64,000 bases of DNA from Branchiostoma floridae (taxonomy: Eukaryota > Chordata > Leptocardii > Amphioxiformes > Branchiostomatidae), in assembly GCF_000003815.2 (NCBI RefSeq), contig NC_049983.1, forward strand, positions 13,225,855-13,289,854, in the 5' to 3' direction. A model generated the notes under the pieces. That model did no database searches. It had not been told where the DNA came from and saw nothing but the letters and a program-made list of their open reading frames with translations. This document shows, piece after piece, positions 21,208-33,465 of this stretch; within the stretch, counting starts at the first letter, position 1; every line of letters begins with the position of its first letter. A program made the translations under genes and the position numbers.

Positions 21208-21890
21208 ATGTCCCGTGTATTCACCCTCTTATTGGCGGTACTGACCGTCCCTGGTGTCTTCACCATGGTGCATTCTGACCGCCATCAGGCTAAAACCAGC
21301 ATCACGACGACCATGGGGACGACGACCACGGCTACTTTGGACCCTTGCCGCGGCCCTGGTGGACACTATACTGACTGTCCCTGCCCACCATGTGTGGATG
21401 ATGTTCGTGATCCCGACCGGTGTTGCCCAAGTTGCCCGAACGGTAAGCGGGTTTGTGTTAATGAAAAACATGCAAATTACTTGCATTTACATGTATGTAC
21501 ATGTAAAGTCAGGAAAAAGGGTTTTCACATGTATGGCTGCTAACAGATGGCTAGGAAACTACTGTTTATCGAAAAAAATGACTATAATATGAAATACATG
21601 GCCTAAAATTAAGGGAACTGTTAGGCTTATATCAAACTCTTGAAGAGCTATAAATATTCTATGGTAAATGTTCATTACTAGGTGCAAACTGTTACGCAAT
21701 GGGAACAATCATCCCGGCTGGGAGAGATGTCCATGTGAACGGTTACACCTGTCGCTGTCCCGACCTTGACACCTTGCCAGTTCCATTCGGCAAATGGTCA
21801 GCCATTACTCGGAGGCCGAGGGGACTTCGGTATAATTCAGCAATTTTTGGTGACTGCACTCGATACTTGCAGGCTACCTGTACCCAGTAA
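21208..21890 (+). CDS. gene D: compact secreted VWC/X-module protein, two exons, 147 aa
   Basis: Exons 21208-21442 and 21682-21890, phase 1 intron, 148 codons with stop. Residues 1-19 form a signal peptide (MSRVFTLLLAVLTVPGVFT) closely related to that of gene B. In gene B the signal exon carries the first VWC half; here it runs through a short Thr-rich stretch straight into a shortened VWC second half (CPCPPCVDDVRDPDRCCPSC), so the first half and the CxxCxC motif are missing. Exon 2 is an X module (NCYAMGTIIPAGRDVHVNGY, CRCPD, IFGDC, LQATC) in which the RRKR site is replaced by GKWSA. Total cysteines after the signal peptide are 12, an even number. It looks like a minimal, uncleaved member of the cluster. 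Confidence 0.85.
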
Positions 21891-22017
21891 GTGCAAGTGA
21901 CAAGCTGTAGGTCTCTGCTAGGAGGCTATTCCATCATTGTGGCAACTGGGCACAGGCTGAGATGCTTTCCCTATGACCACTGAACCATTTCTTCTCCAAT
22001 ACCCAAATTGATTTGAA

Positions 22018-22023
22018 AATAAA
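22018..22023 (+). terminator. polyadenylation signal, gene D
   Basis: AATAAA in the context AATAAAGGGATGGCACAG, resembling the context after gene B. Confidence 0.65.
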
Positions 22024-22706
22024 GGGATGGCACAGTTGAAACTTATACTGTCATTTCTTTTAATGTGGTTCTTTTGCTTCTTTGATCCCTATTTTCTTAC
22101 GGAAAGGTATAAAATAGCAAATACAATGAATAGCTACAAGAAAATTAAATACTTTAAAGGAATAGTAGAACTCTAAATCTAATGAAGAGTGTCAAAAATT
22201 TTATTTTTGCCTCTAACAACATAGAAAAGAAAGTGAAACTATCAAGAATAAACCTTAAAAGCAGCTAAACATACAGATAAGTTCACATTTAGAGAAATAT
22301 CATCTGGAAGTAAAAGAAGTTTGGAAGATTGAGTACTACGGTCACTTCCTTTTCACATTTTGTGACATGATTGATGAAAGCTCAATCTGTACTCCTTTAC
22401 AATGCACAATCTTGACAACATTGCTGCAATGATTTGTGTTGCATGAATACATCCAACTAACACTACAAAATGAAATATATATAGTCTTACACAGATAACT
22501 ATAAGAATATAAAAAAAATTAGTCTGTCTGTCAATCCATCCATTCTCCAAGCTCCTGTCTATCAATATTCTCTAGCTACAATGAACTCCAATGATCATAT
22601 CTAAAAACGTTTTCGGTACAAAATATAATCTCCCCTCTGGGTATATAAATAACAACCATGGCTGACTTGCATGTTAAGGCACAACAGTTGATTGATGTTT
22701 CAGTGT
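22024..22706. other. spacer between gene D and PORCN 3' end
   Basis: AT-rich; the two genes converge here. The right part is probably the PORCN 3' UTR. No other gene was seen. Confidence 0.4.
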
Positions 22707-25700
22707 TTATATAAGTTTGTAGAAGACAAATGACCCCACAGCTACCCAGTGGCTGGCATAGTCCAGCTGGGCCCACTTCTGCAGGGTGTGGCTCATGGTG
22801 TAACCCTGTGGACAGAAGAAAATGGATGAATTTGAAGGTCATAGATTTCTAGTACTCAGGCAAGTAAAGTGTTGTATACGGGTGGTCTACCTAAAAAAAG
22901 TACTGAAGGATACATGTACATGTAGGTATAAAACAGTTGATGTGAATAAAACTGACCTCCTCCTCCACATCTGAGCTGCTGTCAAACATGACACCCAGGT
23001 AAGCCAGGTGAAACATGGCCAGCAGGCAGAAACACAGGTTGGTGAGGCCTACACAGATACAGGTCTGAGGAAGAAATCAGATCACAATGGTTAATAGAAC
23101 CAGAGTACTGTAAATGCATTTTTAAACTTAAACTTAAAAGTCCGCTGGGGTGACTTTTCGCAGTGGTTTTAATTTCGCGGTAGCACCATGCACTGCAGTC
23201 TCTTACTGTTATGGAAAAATGTTCGCGGTGGTTTTAAATTCGCAGTGAAGTGGCCGCCGCGAAAACCGCGAACATTAATCCACCGCGAACATTTCTGCAT
23301 TTACAGTATGTAACTGGTCTGAAGAAGACATGTAACTGTTTCTACAATAACACTATTCTGCAGACTCATGACAGAGAAAGCAAAGTTTGCATACTGGTTC
23401 ACCTTGTACAAACAGTATGCAATTCACTAACAGCATAGAATGTACTGAAGACTCTATATACAGAATGACACAAAAGGAGGGAATCAAGACTTCTTTTACC
23501 TTTGCATCTTCTATGCTGATGAGATTGCCCCAGTCTTGCTTCCAGAAGTCTCTCCTGAGCTGTAGCCCGACACAGCCTGTCCAGTTTGGTCGGTTCCTGT
23601 GGCCACAGTCTGGCTTACACCGCTTGGCAAGGATACAGGCACTGAAGATGTCAGCTAGTCTCTGTCGTAATACTGAAATATGCCAAGTGGTAGTAGTCAG
23701 ACAAGAGTGCAAAACCACAGCACAAAACATAACTGGTAAAGAATAACTGGCTCTTTTCCCTCCAAAGGTATTCTTTTACCTGGGATATCTAAATTAAATG
23801 TTACAACCATTTCTATAACAGCATTTAAACATACACCACTTGTTGCTCTGTGGTCAGCATGCAAACACATTGCCAAACAAACATCAGGAAAAATCAAAAT
23901 ATGAAACAAATTATACAGATGTCAGAATTCAGAATGTACTTAAAAGCATGTACAAATATATTACATGGATGTGAAGAAGACATACCATGCTCTATATAAC
24001 TGTAGAATCCAAGTGACAGTAAGACTGCTGCCAATTGGAAATTAAGGCCCTGGAAGTGAAAACACATATGAATGACATTTCAATGGATATGCTACAAACA
24101 TGATATTGAATTCTATTCACTTCCTATAACGTTACATGTAAAAATCCAATGTACTTGATTTACTATATTATTTTCTGTAATTAGATTTAAAATATAATTG
24201 CCTATCATAGTGATTTATGATATGCAAATCGACAAACATCACTGCACATATTTGCAGTGTACATTGCACTTGTGAGCCTTAAAACAAGTTTCAAATATCT
24301 GTGAGGTGTCAAACAATGGAACTCACATGTAATATTGCACTTGCTGCATATGTCAGGATGATGGCAGGAAAGGCACCTAGTGGTTTTGCAGTTTTGAAGA
24401 CATCTGACAAAAACATTAAGTCATGTATAAGTCTTAGTATACATGTAGGATACATTTTTGCACATACCAGTCCTTCTACTAGTTTGTGTTTCTACAGCTT
24501 TCAAAGAAATGACAGTAGTTTTCTATTGATATCTTCAAAAGAAAGAAAAAAAATTCTTACAAGTTTTGAGCCAGTGGTGCATGGGTCTGTTCCAGTTGGT
24601 TACCACCTCCACCAAGGAGCGAGGCAGCTCAATGTGGTACGGACGGGCCACTCTCAGGTCCCTGAAATAAAATCATAATGGGTAGGGTGATTACATGGTT
24701 TACCTTTGTCAAAATGAAGGTAATTCTTTCAACCTGTTTGTTTGTCTTGCCATGTGTCCAGGTTTGTTTCTGCTACCTTGGGTCCAGGGCTGAGTTGTAA
24801 CCAGAGACTGTTAGGACAAAAAGGTTGAGATGGCCAACTTTCTTGTGTAGGCTGGTAGGATGTAAACATTGGAACATGGCCAAAACGTCAAATACCCAAT
24901 GACGGCATGTGTCCAAGAGTTTTGCACGTAATGTGTGAAATCGGGCACGACATCTTTGACTTCTTGTTACAATTGCTGCCATCCCTTACTACAACATGTT
25001 AGTCAAGACTCACATACCATTTTACATCTTCTTCCTCTTCCTGGTCAGTCCCCTCCCCCTCCCTGGTGGTTCCCTTCTCTGTGACCCCCACCCCTGATGC
25101 CACACAGGTCATCTCTGACAGGTAGCTGATGAAGTAGTGGCTGAAGCGGAAAGACAGCGCATCACGGTATGCTGTAACCCATCTGCAGGGAGGTGTAAAG
25201 AAACATTGATAAGATCAACATGTATTTCCACGTATCTAAAAATGAGAGTAAATTAGCACCACAGTTTTTACAACCTGATCTGGAGCTTAACCCTCTCAAC
25301 ACGTCATAAATTTTTTTCCTGTATACCATATACGACATATAATTTCAGTCTATACAGGTGTCAATTAGTACTTTTTGTGTATTATTATTACAGCTGTTAG
25401 GTAAGGAGTAGACTAGGAAAACTATATATTGCTGGAAAGCTCACAGAATGGCCTTTGCAAAACAAGCAAAATAAATATCATACCATCAATCTGAGGACAG
25501 CAATCGTCATGGAAACCACTCAAAAACACATTTGCAACACTCTCAAAAAAAGCTTCACAAAAGAAAACATTTGGCTAGGGACTGAGTTTTTTGTGTCATT
25601 TATCATAAAACTATGTAGAAATACTCAATTATACATACACAATGCTGGTATGCTGTTAGAATGACCAAAAACTCAAAATCAAAGCATGATTTCAAATAAG

Positions 25701-28635
25701 TTCAGTGTTGATAAACAAATGTTCACCCCAATAAACAGTTGTGCCCCCCTCCCCACACCTGTAGTTGTTCTATTGAAATAATGAATATGCCTTGTGCTAA
25801 ATGGCAAATTATTTTTCTGGATGTTCTCCACATATCAGGGAGTCAAATAAATCCTATTACTTATGACTTGGGTAGAGAAACAGGTATCAGAGTATCTAAA
25901 ATGTCAATTGAGACCAGTGACCTTTCTGACCTGACCTGGTCCTCCTCATGCCCAAGAAAAACAACAAGGAAGCATGCATGTAGAAGTCATTAGACACGGT
26001 GATATCAGCTCATTTGATCTCAACAAAAACAGCTGGGTGTTTGCCTTGCTGTCCCTCAAGGATTTCCCTGTCATCACTCCTGTAAGCCACCAACAAAATT
26101 ATCCACCAAATTGTCTCCATTTCTGCTAAATTTACTAAATAAACCTGTAGAAAACTGAAGCCAAAACACACGCTGGAGGCCTCAGAAACAGGGCTCAAAT
26201 GCTACATCCCTTCTGGTTGGTCAAAGATACAAGCATCCTGATTGGCAGACTCTGCCAAATTTCCCATTTCACAGTAGTCAGTTTGAATTTCCCGCCGGAA
26301 TTAAACCTGAAGCCACGATCGTGGCTTCTCGCGTCCTATGGGAAAGCCACGATAGTGGCTTCTCGTGCTGAGAGGGTTAAGATACTGGCATATTTGTCGC
26401 CACCAAGTTACTTTCAACTCAACAAGAATACTTAAAAACCTTGTATTGTCTTACTTGTTAATGTCATGCCGTATTACCCAGTTGGCCAAGCAGGTGGATA
26501 CAGTAAGGCAGGCCAGACATTGTAGAGTGGTCATAAATCCTCGCACAAACCACTGAAGGGACTGTAAAACATAGTTCAACAGGATCAAGTATTATTATGA
26601 TAACTGATACTGTGCCTCATGCTATCAACAAACTCCCAAGCCGCAAGACAAAATAAATGAAATTGAATACTAAAAGAATTTCTTCTTTCATAGCATACAA
26701 AGGTTTCCTCTAAATGGTTCCACACTATTGGGTTGCTGTGGCCAAGACATGTCTCATTTATTAGTTTAACTTAAATGTTAGTGAAAATGTCCCTACAAGT
26801 ATTGAAGGCAAACAAAAACTGCTCTGTGAAAAATTTGTACTTTTCTCTAGAAACAAAGACAGGACCTACTAGATTTCTTGACTTTAGTACTTGTAAGTAG
26901 TCATTATAACTGATCCATGGTCCAAAAGCAGACGTCCCTAGGAAACAACAGTACCCAGAATACTCCAGGAAACTGGGTGTGGCTTGTACGACCCCACTGT
27001 CAAGGTCAAACCCTAAGGAAATAATCTTCATGGCCAGAATCATTTGGGCACCTATAACAAACACAGAGAATAAAGACTCATCATCAACATCAAAACTTAA
27101 TACTTTTCCACATAAACTTAACAGAATCAAGAAAAAGAAACATGAATGATACTTAAATGTAGTTGAAGATTCCAGGCACAAAAACAATTACAGATAAGTG
27201 GATTCCGAAGTTACCTCTGATTTTGTGCCAGTCTGTTGCCTCAACAATGAACAGCTCACTGTTTAAGAGAGAAAAAAACATTAGACCAAAACAAAATATA
27301 TTCAGTCCTCCAACTTAATGCAACACTGATAATACACTCTTACATATGTTAAATATGTGCCAATCAATAGCTGTATTTGTCCCTTCAATATCCTTGTAAT
27401 AAATGCAATACCATATACAATGATTGATAACTGTAATCTATTTACTATAACTGTACAATAGTTACTGTACCATGTCAGTAAGAAAACAAGCGCCATGATA
27501 GAAGCAGCCACACCCCTCCACCTAGAACCCTCCATCAGGTGCAACAACAGGTGACCAGTGATGGCGAAGGTGACGATGAAGTACCAGTTAGCTTCGAAAA
27601 CCAGGTACAGTGTTGCCAGGCCCAGGCCTGTCGACATGAGATGTCTTGTCCAAGCAGAAGCACCTGAGAAATCACAAGGCCAGATGACATTTTAGACCCT
27701 AAATCACGGAAGCTGTTTGTTGCTTTTTCAGTCATCAATAGAAGGCTTCTCCCACAGCTGAAAATGACACTGCTAAAAACCTTTAGATAAAGGCGTTATG
27801 CTTAAACATTATACGTCTTAGATCTAGTTTCAATGGACAAGAGAATTTACAGAAGATTTGCTACAAATGCTATACTCTATTTATTCTTTTTGAAACAGTA
27901 TTTTTACTAGCATGAAAATGGGAAAATGACAAAGTAACACAGCTTCATTACCTCTATGTATACCGTGTAGACAGAAAGAGAAGGATACAAATTTGATACA
28001 GTACCTTCTAATAGTCTGAATGTCAGGCAAAGCAGCAAAAGTGGGCAAATCATGGTGAGGCCCTGTTGTAGGGTGGGAATGATACACAGGCTCCCCAGTT
28101 CCTGTAGGTCCATGTGTGACAAGCCTCCACCACTGTCGGCTGCTTCCAGGTAGTCTTCTCCATAAATCTGAGGGTGAAGATTTTTTATGAAAGCTGTTCA
28201 CAGTTTGCATTGATAATAATTGCCACCACTCTCAAGTCAATCTATTGAATGTACTCTTTTCAAGTCTTCTACGCATGGAATAAAGACCAAAGGCACATGG
28301 GAAACATTAAATGGTCCTTTTCATTGTCTGGGACAATTATAGTAAGCCTTTATCATCAGTATATGGGCCTGTATGCTATAACTACTGTTAGGTGTCACTC
28401 TAAGTCTAAGTGCTGAAAAAAGTGCAATGTTTATCACCTCTTTCATGTACTGCTGCATTTCGTAAGGATCCATATCCTCTGGGTACCAATCCGCATCCTC
28501 TGGCATGTAGTAGTCTTCAGGGAGGAAGTCTTCTCCTTCATACCCATCATAGTACTCTGGGATGTTGCCAACATCTCCATCTTCTGGGTACCAGCCAACA
28601 TCATGTCCATCTGGAAACCAGTCGCCTCCATCCAT
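22707..28635 (-). CDS. PORCN: porcupine, Wnt O-palmitoleoyltransferase (MBOAT), 13 coding exons, 557 aa
   Basis: Exons (5' to 3'): 28635-28438, 28167-28005, 27663-27471, 27258-27215, 27051-26870, 26561-26455, 25182-25018, 24661-24561, 24403-24327, 24049-23986, 23672-23500, 23064-22957, 22805-22707. Phases agree throughout and total 558 codons. Porcupine is a multi-pass ER enzyme that attaches palmitoleate to a serine of Wnt proteins. Signature stretches match the family: [67 protein letters not shown] (MBOAT histidine, at the exon 9/10 join), [14 protein letters not shown] [13 protein letters not shown], and the C-terminal [11 protein letters not shown]. About 84 residues rich in Asp/Glu, Tyr and Trp precede the conserved core; vertebrate PORCN as I recall it has only a short leader. 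The codon-1 ATG lies just after a possible acceptor, so a 5' UTR exon is likely. It shares an upstream region with the WD40 gene. Confidence 0.95.
23106..23308. mobile_element. 199-bp MITE with TA target duplication (copy 1), in a PORCN intron
   Basis: TA-CTGTAAATGCA ... TGCATTTACAG-TA: inverted ends flanked by TA on both sides, the pattern of Tc1/mariner-type non-autonomous elements. The interior has TTCGCGGT-rich inverted segments. A second copy is at 31139-31352. Confidence 0.88.
25287..26380. mobile_element. 1086-bp piggyBac-like MITE with TTAA target sites, in a PORCN intron
   Basis: The element spans 25291-26376. It starts CCCTCTCAACACG and ends CGTGCTGAGAGGG, flanked on both sides by TTAA (25287-25290, 26377-26380). 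TTAA plus CCC-ends is the piggyBac signature. Near the right end two inverted-repeat hairpins GCCACGATCGTGGC and GCCACGATAGTGGC occur about 30 bp apart. No transposase frame is present. It lies in the intron between PORCN exons 6 and 7. Confidence 0.82.
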
Positions 28636-29096
28636 ACCTGTATGGTAGTTTGAAATGCCAGGAGCTTTAATTTAATTTTTTTTCAATATTAATCAAGCAT
28701 GAAACCAGCACGACCCCCTCCCCCTTCAACACTTGGACCACTGTGTTCAACAGTGATTTAGCAGTTACACTCTTGAGTGGTTTGATTGAAAAAAATGCTT
28801 CACTCTGATAAAACCTGCCAGCGTTATTGAAGACAGCTGCTGGGTATTAGCCTCAAGGTTGCTACATAGACAGCCAAGAAAAAAGGTGCAACACATCAGC
28901 ACACATCAAGATAAATCCTGGGTGTACAGTTACCACGCAGATCCGGTTCAACCGGAAGCCTCAAGGTGCCTCGCTCTGCAAGTTTTAGCATTAGGAATTT
29001 TGAGCTTCGAAGTGTTACTATTCTCAACCGAAACGGTCAAACAGCGATAGTGTGCGGCTATCCTGTATGATGGCCTTCTAGCTATAATCCTTACCT

Positions 29097-29230
29097 TCCT
29101 AGTTCTTCGAATCTATCGTCAGAAGTGGCTTGAGTAATGCGATACCGACGATATTCTAAAAACAGCTTCGACCAAAACAATCCAAAATCCACTTTCTGCC
29201 ATGTTGTACTTAAAATTAGGGTATTCCATT
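29097..29230 (-). other. PORCN: possible PORCN 5' UTR exon
   Basis: On the minus strand a GGAAG/GTAAGG donor begins at about 29096. The acceptor just before the PORCN ATG (CATACAG, 28639-28645) is unused otherwise. An ATG in this exon opens a short frame that ends before the donor, so it would be an upstream ORF, not a coding extension. Confidence 0.4.
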
Positions 29231-29626
29231 AAGACGACAGGGATGAGCGTTTTTAATGATACCTGAAAGTATCATCGATGGCAAAAATTCTAACGTTAAT
29301 GCTAAGCCTTCTTTTTCAAATGTTAATAACGTAAACTATTTACTATACTTCTAATATTGCTACGAAGTCGACAACTGTCTACATCTACCGTCAAATATCT
29401 CCAGTAAAATGTAATCGCCCAAAGTTGACCTGGATATCTGCGCGGGACCCTGCGCAGAAGTACATATTTTGGAGGCGGGAAAATCGAACCTTTGCAGACG
29501 ACGTTTTCTTTCCGTATCGGCGAAAAGTCTACAAACAAGGACGTTTATCCGGAAAGAACTTTTTAATTCTCCAAGTTGATGCAAGCGCAAGTATTGTGTA
29601 GTAGAGAGTCTTAAATTGTGAAGAAT
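29231..29626. promoter_or_regulatory. divergent promoter region between PORCN and the WD40 gene
   Basis: The only sequence between the inferred 5' ends of two head-to-head genes, under 400 bp. No TATA box is evident on either side. A shared or bidirectional promoter is inferred from spacing only. Confidence 0.4.
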
Positions 29627-32600
29627 ATGGCCCTGGTGCAGCGTATTTCCTTATCGGAGGCATTGGCCAGCGTCAAGCCCAACAGCGAGATTTGGAGCTG
29701 TTCCTACAACCCACAGGTGACAAAAGTTTTCGACTTTAAATCCTTGTCACCACTTTAAACTTATATTACTTGAATTGTAAGAGGCTGAATTGTAAGCGGT
29801 GACAAAAGTAAGTAAATTATAAAGGTGGAATGAACGGAATACTTGAACTTCAAGTGATTGAGCTGAGACTGAGGAGCAAAAGGGGAAGTAAATCGTCCTG
29901 ATGTTGACCGTGTCTTTCAGGATGATAACTTCATAGCGGTGACCACCAGTACGGAAAACAAACTGCGCATCTGCAAAGAGAACTCACAGAGTTTTCCCCA
30001 CACCTTTGACCTAGGAGGTGCTGGTACCTGTACAGACTTCTCCAGGGATGGAAGCAGAGTCGTTGCAGGTAGGGGTAGTCACATTTTTGTCTTCAAATTC
30101 TTGTTTAATCTTTGAAAGCAGTTAAGATATTGTATCTACTTCCATGCTTGGTTGCAAAATAGACATTTGTCATAAATGAATGGATGGATCGATGGATGGA
30201 TGCACAGACAAAGTGAATGAGTAACAACTTTCATAATCCAGACTTTGCACCAAATGTTTTTTTAGAGAAAGATCTAGCCCAAGTTATGAACCTAAGTCTT
30301 TTTTTCCATCCAGGCTCCACCTCCTCTGACATTCTCCTGGTCACAAACATCAATGCAGAGACCCCAGAGCCAGTCCACCTACATGGCCATACTAGCACTA
30401 TCCGTAATGTCCATTTCCACCCCACTAACTCCCTGCTGCTGTCCTCGGGCTGGAGCGATGGCATCCGTGTGTGGGACGTCAACACACAGCAGATGACCAG
30501 GCAGGAGCTGCTCAAGGAACACTTTGGTAGGTGAATCATGTTATTTAAGCTTGAAAGGATGTGCAATCTCTAAAACAGATATGACTGCTAGCGCTAGTTA
30601 TTAAGGCCTGTGGTCAACTTTTGTAACCTTTGAGCTTTATGGTCACACAGTTCTCTTCTTGCAAAAATGATAAAAGCCGCTGGGGTGGGGTGAAATGATT
30701 TACAAGTCCAATAGTAAGGTGTTTCAATACCTCCTGTGTATTGCAAAGTACAGTGGTGTCCTTTATCACATCTGAATTTCACTGGTTGTACAGCAACTAT
30801 ATTGTATCCATCATGGAGCTAATTAATTGATGCATGGTGATTTTTTTTCAGGAGAGGAAACCATCTACAAGACCAGCATGTCTGAGGATGGAAAGCTGCT
30901 GACAGTGTGCTGTTCTGATGGTGTTGCATATGTATTGGAGACAAACAACTTGAAGGTGGGAGTTGTAAAAGGCATGGTGCCAACTGCATGATATTGCTCT
31001 TGTACTATGTAGCCCCAGGCTAGAGTCTAGGCATTTATTTTTTGTATATCTAGAGATAGCATATTACCAATCTCTCTAGATTAACATATCAAATTGAGGC
31101 AGGTAAGCACTCTGTACTTTGTTGTTTGCCTTTAGCTTTACTGTAAATGCATTTAAGTTCGTGGGGATTTAATTTTGAGGTAGCGGGTAAAAAGGGCTGT
31201 TCGCAGTCCTTTTAAGTTTGCGATAGCACCATGCACTGTAGTCTCTTACTGCCATGGAAAAAATGTTTGTGGTTGTTTTAAGTTCGCGGTGAAGTGTCCA
31301 CCGCAAAAACCACAAACATAAAACCACCACGAACATTTCTGCATTTACAGTATTTTACTCCAAATACTGTTTTGACCAGAGGAAATGAATGAATGAACAG
31401 TTGTGTCTTGCAGAGTTTGTTGCTGAAAGAAAATGAGCATTTTTAGGGAGCCGAATGAAAAGAAATACTTTTGACAAAACACCATCTTTCTCAGTTGGTG
31501 CGTATGCTGAAATGGTCCAGCCCCACAGATGTGCAGGATGCCTCCATGCGTAGGACAGCTAACAGAGACATCCAGATTGCTACAGCCTCACATGATGGAA
31601 CCGTTAAGGTGTGGGAGCTAGGTACAGGGAAAGTCCTGCACATGTTCACTGTAGGTGAGTGTTCCTGGTACAGATAATGTACCAATGTGTCAATAGTCAG
31701 ACACAATTTCATATTAAATAGATGAATTAAGTTAGAGAATTGCTTAGTCATAATGGTAACCACCTAGACAGAAATTCAGCACCAAGGACTAAATAAATTC
31801 AACTGGCACCTGATGTGTTCCTGGTACAGGTAAAAGTACCAATGCGTCAACAGACACAATTTCCTATTGAATAGATTGATGAATTAAGTTGGAGGATTGC
31901 TTACTCATAATGCTAACCACCCAGAGAGAAATTCAGCACCAAGGACAGACATAGGATGTGCTCCTGGCACTGAATAAAAGCACCAATGCGTTCAACAGTC
32001 AGACACAATTTCATACTGAATAAATGAATTAAGTTAGAGGACTGTTTATTCTTAATGGTACCAATCCAGAAGAATTCAGCACCAAGGACAGACATAGGAT
32101 GTTTCACCCCCTCCAGGCTATGAGGCCTCCCGTGTGCTGTACACCCCTGATGGCTCCAGGCTGTGTGTAGGTGGGAAGTCAGAACATATCCTGATCTATA
32201 ATGTGGAGGAGAACCCCATCAGGTCAGCATGGAAGCTAGCAGACCCCTGTGGGTTTGCTGCCATCAAGTGTATGGACTTCTCCAGGATGTCAGGTATGTG
32301 AGCAAAACTGTCATCTTTAACTTTACACTGCCTTTGTTTCTTTTACCTTTAGAGTTTTTGAATGGATTTTGGCATGGATGTTATTAACTAGAACTAAGTT
32401 TTGTAAAATACCAAATCAATGAAGAACTGGTTTCCTTTTTATATCATAGTTCTCATGAAAATTTGAATCACCTTCATTTCCCAAGAACCAGGATGACTCA
32501 TTGAAATGTCTGCATTTTTTTTACCATATCCAAGACTTTATATCCTACTTACAGAGGGTCTTATACAGGTACTACTACTAGGTACAGCCTTCCTCTTTCT

Positions 32601-33105
32601 TGTAATACTCCACTTTCCACTGAGTCTGACTTGATTAAAAGGTCAATTTTAAGTTTTACTGTGCTGTTTGACTTTCCAGGCTCCAGGAGAATGGTGACCG
32701 GTCATGCAGACTCAACCCTACGTGTCTGGAACTTGTATGGCATTGTCCAGGACAACTCCTTGTAAGTACACTGTTTGGAAGAGGCTTTAGGGAAAGATGT
32801 GTACTCTTTTGCTATTTGCTTGAATCAGATTCAAAATGGTGAAATATACATGTAGATAGCATTTCGGGTTTCAAGTGAGGCAAAAAAAGAGGTAGAGGTG
32901 AATAATCATTGTATGCAGGTGCAAGATTTCAGTCATTCAACAATAGAAAGAAGGAAGGCCGTATTGGTTAATGGCAAAACCAGTGGTAGACGTTTTGAAC
33001 TAACTTCATTTCTCATGCCATTGCATTACTGATACATATCATTTACTCTTCCATTCTAGGAGTGAATTTGCCTCTGTGATGGGTGACTACACAAGCCGGC
33101 ATTGA
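29627..33105 (+). CDS. WD40-repeat protein, eight exons, 339 aa (orthologue not recognised)
   Basis: Exons: 29627-29716, 29921-30068, 30314-30526, 30852-30955, 31495-31654, 32117-32293, 32680-32761, 33060-33105. Phases agree and the frame is 340 codons with stop. About six to seven WD-type units can be seen; clear ones end DGIRVWDV, DGTVKVWEL and DSTLRVWNL, with GH dipeptides before two of them (HGHTSTIRNVHF, GHADSTLRV). It starts MALVQRISLSEALASVK and has no signal peptide, membrane segment or second domain, so it is a cytoplasmic or nuclear beta-propeller scaffold. A propeller of about 340 residues fills the whole protein. The gene is head-to-head with PORCN. I do not recognise the specific family. 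Confidence 0.9.
31139..31352. mobile_element. 210-bp MITE with TA target duplication (copy 2), in WD40 gene intron 4
   Basis: TA-CTGTAAATGCA ... TGCATTTACAG-TA, same family as 23106-23308, and in the same orientation judged by the shared interior (GCACCATGCACTG). Flanking TA on both sides. Confidence 0.88.
31659..32110 (+). repeat. three tandem copies of an approximately 140-156-bp repeat in WD40 gene intron 5
   Basis: Unit starts at 31659, 31815 and 31958 (GTG-TCCTGG) and the array stops at about 32098 at the exon 6 acceptor. Shared landmarks are GTACCAATG, CAGACACAATTTC, GATGAATTAAGTT and AATTCAGCACCAAGGAC. The same family recurs inverted at 37488-37700. Confidence 0.85.
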
Positions 33106-33465
33106 ATTCAGTAATTGTTGTCTTCTTAATAGTTGAGTTCAGTTCTGTTGCCCTAGCTAATCCTTGTATGGGTAATGTATCATTTCAAGGCCAATTTATT
33201 TAGGTTCTATAGTATACTATTGGCTATGTCGTATGTTTATAACTTCCTGTTACCAGTCAAAGGGGATACACATCACGTAAACTGCACTTTCAGTTTGGTG
33301 TTTTTGTTTTCAATAATGCTGGTTTTGTGCAATATTGCACATTCGGTACATGTACAAACACAATATGTAAGTGGGTATGCGTTGATTTTTCATAAATTTT
33401 TCTAGCTTGTAGTATTCCTCGAGCGAAACTATTTATGGGGCTTATGAGTCATTGGTCTGTGTGTA

